From: Clostridiales bacterium
Lineage (GTDB): Bacteria; Bacillota; Clostridia; Oscillospirales; Oscillospiraceae
Reading direction: 5' to 3'
DNA: 59,611 nucleotides
Assembly (NCBI GenBank): GCA_004553545.1
Contig: SFLD01000008.1
Span: 1 to 59,611, forward strand
Shown here: positions 40,978-50,014 of the stretch, one piece after another
How positions within the stretch are numbered: position 1 is the first letter of the stretch
Layout of the letters: the number at the start of each line of letters is the position of its first letter
Program-made: the position numbers and the translations under genes
Notes under the pieces: generated by a model
What the model was told of the DNA's origin: nothing
Databases searched by the model: none
Seen by the model: the letters and a program-made list of their open reading frames with translations, nothing else

Positions 40978-42804
40978 ATGGACAAGCAGGAAGTTTTGCG
41001 GCGCTACTTCGGCCACGGGGAATTCCGGGAGGGGCAGGAGACCCTGATCGACGCCCTGCTGGCGGGGCGGGATGCCCTGGGCATCATGCCCACCGGCGGG
41101 GGCAAGTCCCTCTGCTATCAGGTGCCGGCACTGCTGCTGCCGGGGGTGACGCTGGTGATCTCACCCCTCATCTCCCTGATGAAGGACCAGGTGATGGCAC
41201 TGGAGAAGGCGGGCGTCCCGGCGGCGTTTCTCAACAGCTCCCTCTCCGCCATGGAGTGGCGGGCGGTCTACGACGGGCTGCGGCAGGGGGCCTACCGGCT
41301 CCTCTATGTGGCTCCGGAGCGGCTGGAGGCGGAGAACTTCTCCGCCCTGGCGAAGGAGCTGACCATCCCTCTCGTGGCGGTGGACGAGGCCCACTGCATC
41401 TCCCAGTGGGGGCAGGACTTCCGGCCCAGCTACCGGCGCATCGCGGACTTTCTCTCCTCCCTGCCCCGGCGGCCCGCCGTGGGGGCCTTCACCGCCACGG
41501 CCACGGACCTGGTGCAGCGGGACATCGTGGCGCTGCTGGGGCTCCGGGACCCGGTGCGGGCGGTGACGGGCTTTGACCGGCCCAACCTCTTTTTCGACGT
41601 GCGGCAGCCCCGGAACAAGGGCACCGCCCTGCTGGAGCTGCTGCGGCAGCGGGAGGGGCGCAGCGGCATCGTCTACTGCGCCACCCGGGCCACGGTGGAG
41701 CGGCTCTGCGAGGCCCTGCGGGAGCACGACATCCCGGCGACGCGGTACCACGCCGGGCTCTCGGAGGAGGAGCGGCGGCAGAACCAGGAGGATTTCCAGT
41801 TCGACCGCTGCCCGGTGATGGTGGCCACCAACGCCTTCGGCATGGGCATCGACAAGTCCAACGTCAGCTTCGTCCTCCACTACAACATGCCCAAGAGCGT
41901 GGAGGCCTACTACCAGGAGGCCGGGCGGGCCGGACGGGACGGGGAGAAGGCGGACTGCATCCTCCTCTACTCCGCCGCTGACGTGGCCACCGCCCGCTTC
42001 CTCATCGAAAGCAGCAGCGGCGGGGACCTGCCGCCGGAGAAGGCGGAAGAGGTCCGACGGCAGGACTACCGGCGGCTCTCGGCCATCACCGGCTACTGCC
42101 GGAGCACCCGGTGCCTCCGGGGCGAGCTGTTGGACTACTTCGGCCAGGCCCACGCGGAGCGCTGCGGAAACTGCGGCAACTGCCTGGGGGACTTCCGCTG
42201 GGAGGACATCACCCGGGAGGCGCAGATGATCCTCTCCTGCGTGCTGCGGGTGCGGGAGAAGCTGGGCTTCTCCGTGGGGAAGACCCTCATCGTCCGAACG
42301 CTGCGGGGCAGCCGGGATGCGCGAGTGCTGCAGCTGGGGCTGGACCGGGTCTCTACCTACGGGCTCCTGGCGAAAGTGCCGGCGGCTCAGATCCGGACCT
42401 GGATGGACCATCTGGAGCTGGAGGGCTATCTTCGGGTGGACGGGACCCACGACACCCTGGAAGTCACGGGCAAGGCCCGGGGCATCCTCTTTCAGGGGGA
42501 GACCGTGTCGCTCCCCGTCCGGGCGGACCGGCAGCCGGAGCGGAGCCGGCGGCGGAAGGCCGCGGCCATCCCCCCGGCGGAGGACGGGCTCTACGACGCC
42601 CTGCGCTCGGAACGGATGCGCATCGCCCAGGCCGAGGGCGTCCCGGCCTACGTGGTCTTCTCCAACGCGGCCCTTGCCGACATGGCGGCGAGGCGGCCCC
42701 GGAGCCTGGCGGAATTCCTGGAGGTCTCCGGCGTGGGCGAGGTGAAGGCCCAGCGCTACGGTGAGGCGTTTCTGCAGGCCATCCGGGCATTTGAGGAACG
42801 GTGA
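40978..42804 (+). CDS. recQ: ATP-dependent DNA helicase RecQ
   Basis: 3'-5' helicase for recombination and fork repair (608 aa). It has the Walker A motif MPTGGGKS (Lys43), the DEAH box within VAVDEAHCISQWGQDFRPSY, and the C-terminal helicase half with ATNAFGMGIDK and QEAGRAGRDG. A zinc-binding region follows (CRSTRCLRG and CGNCGNC), then the RQC winged helix and the C-terminal HRDC domain (~530-605). The ATG at 40978 follows a GGAGGGG box. Complete and intact. Confidence 0.96.
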   Translation: MDKQEVLRRYFGHGEFREGQETLIDALLAGRDALGIMPTGGGKSLCYQVPALLLPGVTLVISPLISLMKDQVMALEKAGVPAAFLNSSLSAMEWRAVYDGLRQGAYRLLYVAPERLEAENFSALAKELTIPLVAVDEAHCISQWGQDFRPSYRRIADFLSSLPRRPAVGAFTATATDLVQRDIVALLGLRDPVRAVTGFDRPNLFFDVRQPRNKGTALLELLRQREGRSGIVYCATRATVERLCEALREHDIPATRYHAGLSEEERRQNQEDFQFDRCPVMVATNAFGMGIDKSNVSFVLHYNMPKSVEAYYQEAGRAGRDGEKADCILLYSAADVATARFLIESSSGGDLPPEKAEEVRRQDYRRLSAITGYCRSTRCLRGELLDYFGQAHAERCGNCGNCLGDFRWEDITREAQMILSCVLRVREKLGFSVGKTLIVRTLRGSRDARVLQLGLDRVSTYGLLAKVPAAQIRTWMDHLELEGYLRVDGTHDTLEVTGKARGILFQGETVSLPVRADRQPERSRRRKAAAIPPAEDGLYDALRSERMRIAQAEGVPAYVVFSNAALADMAARRPRSLAEFLEVSGVGEVKAQRYGEAFLQAIRAFEER

Positions 42805-42830
42805 AGGACCGCTCCCCGGCGGAAAACAGA

Positions 42831-42868
42831 AAAAGCGGCGGCGTGACCTTCGTCTCGCCGCCGCTTTC
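42831..42868. terminator. Bidirectional terminator between recQ and sigK
   Basis: AAAGCGGCGGCG paired with CGCCGCCGCTTT (42832-42843 with 42856-42867), flanked by A-rich and T-rich sequence. Confidence 0.8.
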
Positions 42869-42869
42869 C

Positions 42870-43530
42870 TCAGCGCTCCATCCCCTCCCGCAGCTTCCCC
42901 AGCGCCCGCTTCTCGATGCGGGAGACATAGCTGCGGCTGATGCCAAAGGCGGAGGCGATCTCCCGCTGGGTCAGGGGGACGGTGCCGCCGAGGCCGTAGC
43001 GCAGGCGGATGATCTCGGCTTCCCGGGCGGTCAGCACCTCCCCCACCAGGCGGCGGAGCTTCCGGGCGCTCTCCTGCTGGTGGAGATCCTCCAGGAGGGT
43101 ATCCTCCGTGCCCACGATGTCGATGAGCTCCAGGGCATTGCCCTCCTTGTCGGTCTCGATGGGGTCCGAAAGGGACACCTCCCCCTGGAGCTTCCGCTGG
43201 GAGCGGAAGTACATGAGGATCTCATTCTCAATACATCTCGCGGCGTAGGTGGCGAGTCTTGCGCCTTTGGTGTGGTCAAAGGTCGAGATGGCCTTGATGA
43301 GGCCGATGGTGCCGATGGAGATGAGGTCCTCCTGGTCGGCGGACTGGGTGTAGTACTTCTTCACCACATGGGCCACCAGGCGCAGGTTATGCGAGATCCC
43401 CGGCGGCAGCCCGCTCCAGGCAGTTTCGCTCCTCCTCCGGCCGCAGGGGCCGGGGGAAGGAGTCCCCGCCGGAGAGGCGCAGGGTCAGAAGCAGGCTGTT
43501 GGCAAAGAGCAGCAGCGCGGCAGAAAGCAT
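42870..43530 (-). pseudogene. sigK: Sporulation sigma factor SigK, disrupted near its N-terminus
   Basis: The long part (42870-43376) is a clear late mother-cell sigma-K: DLISIGTIGLIKAI, ATYAARCIENEILM and the region 4 helix-turn-helix GISRSYVSRIEKRAL. The N-terminal part lies in another frame (43530 down to a TAA at 43387-43389). It gives a hydrophobic pro-sequence (MLSAALLLFANSLLLTL) and EEERNCLERAAAGD. Between AAGD and NLRLVAHVVKKY only 7 bases remain where family members have about 10 codons. That points to a ~23-bp deletion removing the RNxLIEH block and breaking the frame. No skin-like insertion is present. Without another sigma-K, late sporulation should fail. Confidence 0.8.
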
Positions 43531-43551
43531 GGAATTCCCCCCTTCCCTGCA

Positions 43552-43583
43552 CCCTATGCGCCGAAGACCAGTCCCTATGCGCC
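43552..43583. repeat. 11-bp direct repeat, 21-bp period
   Basis: CCCTATGCGCC occurs at 43552-43562 and 43573-43583 exactly, two helical turns apart and abutting the -35 of the GIY-YIG gene. On the other strand it lies upstream of sigK. Likely a protein-binding site. Confidence 0.6.
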
Positions 43584-43612
43584 TTGACAGGCCCGGCCCG
43601 CTCCGCTATCAT
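43584..43612 (+). promoter_or_regulatory. Promoter of the GIY-YIG gene
   Basis: TTGACA (43584-43589), 17-bp spacer and TATCAT (43607-43612). Confidence 0.8.
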
Positions 43613-43634
43613 GGAGGGGTCAGGGGGGATCCGC

Positions 43635-43910
43635 ATGGCCTGGTGGGTCTACATGCTCCGCTGCCGGGACGGCAGCCTCTATACCGGCGTGACCACCGAT
43701 GTGGAGCGCCGCTTCGCCCAGCACCGGGCCGGGACCGGGGCCAAATATACCCGCTCCCACCCGCCGGAGGCCATCGTCTACCGGGAGGAGCTGCCGGACA
43801 AGCCCGCCGCCCTGCGGCGGGAGCTGGCCATCAAGGGCCTCCGGCGGGAGGCAAAGCTGCGGCTCATCGAGAACGCCGGAGCCGCCCCCGGGAACCCGGA
43901 CAGCAGATAA
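43635..43910 (+). CDS. GIY-YIG nuclease-fold protein (UPF0213)
   Basis: Small (91 aa) single-domain GIY-YIG protein of the YhbQ/UPF0213 type. The GIY-YIG equivalent is WVYMLRCRDGSLYTGVT, followed by the conserved arginine helix VERRFAQHRAGTGAKYT and the REELPDKPAALRRELAIKGL segment. Members have been proposed to act in DNA repair; substrate unknown. The start at 43635 lies 22 bases after a strong promoter. It is divergent from sigK and ends at a shared terminator. Confidence 0.9.
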   Translation: MAWWVYMLRCRDGSLYTGVTTDVERRFAQHRAGTGAKYTRSHPPEAIVYREELPDKPAALRRELAIKGLRREAKLRLIENAGAAPGNPDSR

Positions 43911-43916
43911 AAAAGA

Positions 43917-43947
43917 GGACGGACGGTTTGCGTCCGTCCTTCTTCTA
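43917..43947. terminator. Bidirectional terminator between GIY-YIG gene and prfC
   Basis: A 10-bp perfect stem (43917-43926 with 43932-43941), A-run on the left and T-rich on the right. Confidence 0.85.
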
Positions 43948-45528
<1,581 letters not shown>

Positions 45529-45743
45529 AGTTCCCTTGATCCTTTCTTTCGGTGACCGGGGCGGGAAGTTCCCTGCGCCCCGGGAATTTTCTGAGACTGA
45601 CACGGGACCTGATATCAAATCGGCATGTGACCTCGATCCTCGCTTTCCTGACCGGGGACGGAAGCGGCCCCGGCGATCCTTCAAAACCAATTAAAGATAT
45701 CATATTCTCCCCGCTTTTGCAAGGTTTTCCACCGTTTTCCCGG

Positions 45744-45780
45744 AAAAACTCAACGGGAGGGAGCAAAGCTCCCTCCCGTT
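45744..45780 (-). terminator. Terminator after the 46-kb lipoprotein gene
   Basis: A perfect 13-bp stem (45752-45764 with 45768-45780), followed on the minus strand by GAGTTTTT. Confidence 0.85.
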
Positions 45781-45795
45781 CCGCGCTTTTTTCAC

Positions 45796-46620
45796 TCAGC
45801 CCGCGGCGTTTTCCGCCAGCAGGTCGTCCGTGACGATCTCATTCTCCAGGCTGAACTCCACCACAGCGCCGCTGCCCTGCCAGGAGGCCTCCCACTTCTC
45901 AAAATCCGCCTGGTCCATAGGGGCCGGGGCAAGGGCGCCGTCCTGGCCGTAGAGGTCGCCGTTCTCGGCTACGTAGTAGACGATGCCCGCCCCGCTGACA
46001 TCCACGTCCTTGGGGAAGGGATTCCCGGCGTAATCCTGGGCGTAGAGACGTCCATCCCAGGCGTCTACCCGGGCGATCCGCTGATAACTGTCGCTCTCCG
46101 CGTCATAGCGATAGAGCACGTAGGGCCAGAAGTCCCCGGCCAGCCCATGGTTGTGGCTGGCGTCCGCCCGAATGCAGCCATTGTCATAGGCGGTCAGCGT
46201 CGGAAACTCAGAGAGCTCCGCCCGGAGCTTTCCGCCCTGTCCGTCCAGGATCAGCGCCACCATGGCCGCCATATAGCCGCCGTCCTGCACCAGATACAGC
46301 TCCTCGTAGCCGTCACCGTCCACATCGGCAATGTCATAGCGATAGCTGGCCTCGCCGAGGGGCAGATTCAGAACCTCCTCAAAGCCGGGGAGGGTCCCGG
46401 TGGTCCGCAGGGTCTCCACGGCGTCCTCCAGGGTCTTCCGGGCGGTCTGGACCTCCTCCGCCGTGGGGACATTGACGGGCTCCTGGCTGGAAACGCTGCC
46501 GGAAGCGCTGCCGGAAACATTGCCGGAGCCGCTGCCGGAGGCGGAAGGCTCTCCCTTCCCGCCGCAGCCGCTGAGGACCAGTGTCAGGGCCAGGAGCCCC
46601 GCAAGCATACTCTTTCTCAT
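45796..46620 (-). CDS. Hypothetical lipoprotein with Ser/Gly linker
   Basis: Exported lipoprotein of 274 residues: signal ending in lipobox LSGC (Cys19), then a Ser/Gly-rich linker (~20-46). The globular domain contains DVDGDGYEELYLVQDGG, an FG-GAP/EF-hand-like calcium loop found in many secreted Clostridial proteins. No catalytic motif is visible. It is divergent from trmO and separated from prfC by a terminator. Probably an envelope protein of unknown role. Confidence 0.85.
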   Translation of the reverse strand: MRKSMLAGLLALTLVLSGCGGKGEPSASGSGSGNVSGSASGSVSSQEPVNVPTAEEVQTARKTLEDAVETLRTTGTLPGFEEVLNLPLGEASYRYDIADVDGDGYEELYLVQDGGYMAAMVALILDGQGGKLRAELSEFPTLTAYDNGCIRADASHNHGLAGDFWPYVLYRYDAESDSYQRIARVDAWDGRLYAQDYAGNPFPKDVDVSGAGIVYYVAENGDLYGQDGALAPAPMDQADFEKWEASWQGSGAVVEFSLENEIVTDDLLAENAAG

Positions 46621-46742
46621 CCAAATTCCTCCTTCTTCCGGATGGCCGGAATTATGTTACCTCTATATGGAACCATACCCCACCGGAAAAAGCATCACAA
46701 AACGGTAACAGTTCGGTGTCAATTTTCTATCCCTTTCCCCGC

Positions 46743-46771
46743 TTGCGTCCGCCCCCGCTTTGGGGTACAAT
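46743..46771 (+). promoter_or_regulatory. Promoter of trmO
   Basis: TTGCGT (46743-46748), 17-bp spacer and TACAAT (46766-46771), 35 bp before trmO. Confidence 0.75.
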
Positions 46772-46805
46772 GGCAGGGTGATTTCTTTCAGAAGGAGGCA
46801 GCCCC

Positions 46806-47501
46806 ATGGAGATCCGGCCCATCGCCCATATCCGCAGCGACTTCGCTGAGAAGTTCGGCATTCCCCGGCAGAGCGGCCTCGTGGAGAGCCTGGAGGCCCA
46901 GGTGGTCTTCACGCCGGAGTTCCGGAACCCGGACGCCCTCCGGGGCATCGAGGGCTTCAGCCACCTCTGGCTGATCTGGGAGTTCTCCCAGGCAAAGCGG
47001 GAGGGCTTCTCCCCCACCGTCCGGCCCCCCCGTCTGGGCGGGAACACCCGGCTGGGGGTCTTCGCCACCCGCTCTCCCTTCCGGCCCAACCCCCTGGGGC
47101 TCTCCTGCGTGCGGCTTCTGGGGGTGGAGGAAACAGCCCGGGAGGGCACGGTGCTCCGGGTGGCCGGGGCGGACCTGCTGGACGGCACGCCCATCTACGA
47201 CATCAAGCCCTACCTCCCCTACGCCGACTGCCGCCCGGAGGCGGCGGGCGGCTGGACCGGCGGGGAGGCGAACCGACTGCTTACGGTAAACTGCCCAGAG
47301 GAGCTTCTCGCCCGTCTGCCGGAGGGCAAGCGGGCGGCGGCCCTGGGGGTCCTGGCCAACGATCCCCGGCCTCACTACCAGAGCGATCCGGAGCGCATCT
47401 ACGGCCTGGCCTTTGCAGGCTATGAGCTCCGCTTCCGGGTGGAGGGCGAGACCCTCACCGTCATTGACATCCACCCCTCTTCCGGAAAGGAGACCCTATG
47501 A
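46806..47501 (+). CDS. trmO: tRNA (adenine-N6-)-methyltransferase TrmO/TsaA family
   Basis: SAM-dependent N6-methylation of the t6A37 threonylcarbamoyl group in tRNA-Thr is the known activity of TrmO (YaeB). The 231-residue product starts IRPIAHIRSDFAEKFGIPRQ. It contains SHLWLIWEF, the SAM-site region FATRSPFRPNPLGLSCV and the DGTPIYDIKPYLPYAD block, all hallmarks. The C-terminal domain (~150-231, DPRPHYQSDPERIYGLAFAGYEL) is complete. The AGGAGG box is 7 bases upstream of the ATG. It overlaps the HAD gene by 4 bp. Confidence 0.94.
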   Translation: MEIRPIAHIRSDFAEKFGIPRQSGLVESLEAQVVFTPEFRNPDALRGIEGFSHLWLIWEFSQAKREGFSPTVRPPRLGGNTRLGVFATRSPFRPNPLGLSCVRLLGVEETAREGTVLRVAGADLLDGTPIYDIKPYLPYADCRPEAAGGWTGGEANRLLTVNCPEELLARLPEGKRAAALGVLANDPRPHYQSDPERIYGLAFAGYELRFRVEGETLTVIDIHPSSGKETL

Positions 47502-48208
47502 TCCGACACATCCTCTTTGACCTGGACGGGACCCTGCTGCCCATGGACCAGGACCGATTCGGCGAGTGGTACCTGCCCCGCATGGCCCGGCACGCCGCGC
47601 CGGAGGGCATCCCGGCGGAGGACGTCCTGCGGCTCATCTACCAGGGCTGGGCCGCCATGGTGCGAAACGACGGCAGTGCCACCAATGAATCCGTCTTCCT
47701 CCGCTGCCTACGGAACGCCTATCCCCAGCAGGCGGAGACCATCTCCCGCGGGATGCTGGACTACTACTCCGGGCCGTTTCAGGAGGCCCAGTGGCTCACC
47801 GCCCCCTCCCCCTTCGCACAGCGCGCGGTGGCCGCCGCCGGACGGCATGGCCGGGACGTGTACCTTGCCACGAACCCCGTCTTCCCCCGGCCGGGGACGG
47901 AGATGCGCATCCGCTGGGCGGGGGTGGACCCCAGCGCCTTCCGGGACATCAGCAGCTATGAGAACAGCTCCTTCTGCAAGCCCAGCGTGGGCTACTTCCG
48001 GGAGTTCCTGCAGCGCAACGGCCTGCATCCCGAGGAGTGCCTCATGATCGGCAACGACGCCTGGGAGGACATGGCCATCCGGGAGCTGGGGGTACCGGTG
48101 TATCTCGTGACGGACTGCCTGGAGAACAAACAGGGACTGCCCCTGGACGGCGCCGCCTGGGCCGGGAGCCTGGAGGCATTGGCGGAAAAACTGGAAAATC
48201 TGACGTAA
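47498..48208 (+). CDS. HAD-family hydrolase
   Basis: Cytoplasmic haloacid-dehalogenase-superfamily phosphatase (236 aa). Motif I is FDLDGTLL (nucleophile Asp10), motif II probably YLATNP, motif III lysine in SFCKPSVGYF, and motif IV GNDAWEDM. An all-helical cap domain lies between motifs I and II (~20-110). The start overlaps the trmO stop (ATGA). The substrate is not predictable; a phosphorylated small molecule is likely. Confidence 0.92.
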   Translation: MIRHILFDLDGTLLPMDQDRFGEWYLPRMARHAAPEGIPAEDVLRLIYQGWAAMVRNDGSATNESVFLRCLRNAYPQQAETISRGMLDYYSGPFQEAQWLTAPSPFAQRAVAAAGRHGRDVYLATNPVFPRPGTEMRIRWAGVDPSAFRDISSYENSSFCKPSVGYFREFLQRNGLHPEECLMIGNDAWEDMAIRELGVPVYLVTDCLENKQGLPLDGAAWAGSLEALAEKLENLT

Positions 48209-48215
48209 AACACTG

Positions 48216-48253
48216 AAACCCGGGAAACACCATGCGTGTTTCCCGGGTTTTAT
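48216..48253 (+). terminator. Terminator after the HAD gene
   Basis: A 15-bp perfect stem (48216-48230 with 48236-48250) followed by TTTT. Confidence 0.88.
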
Positions 48254-48270
48254 AAGGAATACGGCGAAGG

Positions 48271-48303
48271 AAAGCGCCGCCGGGAGGTCCCGGCGGCGCT
48301 TTT
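48271..48303 (-). terminator. Terminator of the hydrogenase operon
   Basis: A 15-bp perfect stem (48271-48285 with 48288-48302) just past the hydA stop on the minus strand. The T-run is short. Confidence 0.75.
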
Positions 48304-48307
48304 GGTT

Positions 48308-50011
48308 TTACTCGGCGGAGGGGTAGTGGACGTGGAGGAGGGCGTGGGCGTCCTCCTTCAGTCCGGTCTCGTAAAGTGCCTTCACCACGGGGTTGGACTG
48401 GGAGAACTTCATGGTGGCGTCCCGGTCGGCGGCGTAGAGGCCCTCGGCCCGCTGGCGCTTGCCCTCCCGCAGGGCGCGGGGCTGACCGGCGCCGCCCACG
48501 CAGCCGCCCCGGCAGGTCATGACCTCGATGAGGTCATAGGGGCAGGGCGCGCCCTCGTCCATGGCGTCCAGCAGGCCCCGGGCGTTGACAAGGCCGTTGA
48601 CCACGCCGATGCGGATGACCCGGTCCCCCACGGGGATCTCCGCCTCCCGGAGGCTCTCGTCCCCCCGGAGGCCGGACCAGCGGATCTCCTCCACCGTGGC
48701 GTCGCTGGCATCCCTGGCGGCACGGCGGGCCACCGCCTCGGCCACGCCGCCGGTGGTGCCGAAGATCACCGCCGCGCCGGAGCCGAAGCCGAAGGGCATC
48801 TCCGGCGCCCGGCCCTCCAGCTCCAGGAAGCGGATGCCGGACTCCTGGATCATGGTGATGACCTCCTGGGTGGTGAGGACCAGGTCCACGTCCGGGCGGC
48901 CCTCCTGGGCGAACTCGGGGCGGGCGGCCTCCATCTTCTTTGCGGTGCAGGGCATGATGGCGATGTGGTAGGTCTGTCTGCCGTCCTTTTCGTCCTCGGC
49001 CCGGTACTCCTTGCGGAGCAGGGCCGCGAACATCTCCATGGGGGACTTGCAGGAGGAGATGTTCTTCAGGTACTGGGGCTTCTCGTTCTCCAGGTACTTG
49101 ATCCAGGCGGGACAGCAGGAGGTGAACATAGGGAAGGGGCCGCCCTTCTCCACCCGCTCCAGAAATTCGGCGGTCTCCTCCATCACGGTGAGGTCCGCGC
49201 CCACGTTGGTATCGTAGACGGCGTCCGCGCCCATGATCTTCAGGGCGGAGACCAGCTTGTGGAGGGCGTTCTCGCCGCTCTTGAGGCCGAAGGCCTCGCC
49301 CACGGCCACCCGGACGGCGGGAGCGATCTGGAAGACCACCCGGCGCTGGGGATCGGTGAGGGCGGCCCAAGCCTTGCCCACCTCGTTCCTGATGGTGATG
49401 GCGCCGGTGGGACAGGCGGCGGCGCACTGGCCGCAGCTGACGCACTTGGTCTCGGAGAGCTTGCGGTCAAAGGCGGGCATCACCTGGGCCTCGCTGCCCC
49501 GGAAGGCAAAGTTCAGGATGCCCATGCCCTGCATCTCCTCGCAGGTGCGGACGCAGTCGCCGCAGAGGATACATTTGCCGGGGTCCCGTACGATGGCGGG
49601 GGAGGAGGTATCCTTTTCATAGGCAGGGCGGGTGTCCGCGAAGCGGACCTTGCGGACGCCGAAGCGCAGCGCCAGCTCCTGCAGGTGGCAGCTGCCGCTC
49701 TTTTCGCAGGTGGTGCAGTCCCGGCAGTGGGAGGCCAGCATCAGCTCCAGGTTCAGCCGGCGGTACTTCAGGAGCCGCATGGTGTTGGTGCGGATGCGCA
49801 GCCCGTCCCGGGGCTCCATGGAGCAGGAGGCGTCGATCTTGCCCCGCTCGTCCTCCACGAGGCACATACGGCAGGCGCCGTAGGTGGAGAGCTCGGAGTA
49901 GTAGCAGAAGGTGGGCATATCGATGCCGGCCTTGCGGATCACGGCCAGGACGTTCTTCTCCCCATCGAAGGGGACCCGCAGGCCGTCAATATACATGATT
50001 CCTTTCGCCAT
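48308..50011 (-). CDS. hydA: NADH-dependent [FeFe] hydrogenase, catalytic subunit
   Basis: Catalytic subunit (567 aa) of a cytoplasmic HydABC-type hydrogenase that evolves or uses H2, typically with NADH and ferredoxin (electron bifurcation). An N-terminal [2Fe-2S] domain (Cys near 36-63), a His/Cys [4Fe-4S] site (HCRDCTTCEKSGSC) and a two-[4Fe-4S] ferredoxin domain (CILCGDCVRTC, CVSCGQCAAACP) lead to the H-cluster. H-cluster motifs are L1 TSCCPAWIKY, L2 MPCTAKKME and L3 MTCRGGCVGGAGQP. It lies 3 bp after hydB and ends at a terminator. Confidence 0.96.
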   Translation of the reverse strand: MAKGIMYIDGLRVPFDGEKNVLAVIRKAGIDMPTFCYYSELSTYGACRMCLVEDERGKIDASCSMEPRDGLRIRTNTMRLLKYRRLNLELMLASHCRDCTTCEKSGSCHLQELALRFGVRKVRFADTRPAYEKDTSSPAIVRDPGKCILCGDCVRTCEEMQGMGILNFAFRGSEAQVMPAFDRKLSETKCVSCGQCAAACPTGAITIRNEVGKAWAALTDPQRRVVFQIAPAVRVAVGEAFGLKSGENALHKLVSALKIMGADAVYDTNVGADLTVMEETAEFLERVEKGGPFPMFTSCCPAWIKYLENEKPQYLKNISSCKSPMEMFAALLRKEYRAEDEKDGRQTYHIAIMPCTAKKMEAARPEFAQEGRPDVDLVLTTQEVITMIQESGIRFLELEGRAPEMPFGFGSGAAVIFGTTGGVAEAVARRAARDASDATVEEIRWSGLRGDESLREAEIPVGDRVIRIGVVNGLVNARGLLDAMDEGAPCPYDLIEVMTCRGGCVGGAGQPRALREGKRQRAEGLYAADRDATMKFSQSNPVVKALYETGLKEDAHALLHVHYPSAE

Positions 50012-50014
50012 GGC

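Noticed and set aside
42870..43530. skin-type (SpoIVCA) excisable element in sigK
   Set aside because: The two halves are only bases apart, no recombinase gene is present, and the break lies in region 2.1 rather than at the known skin position.
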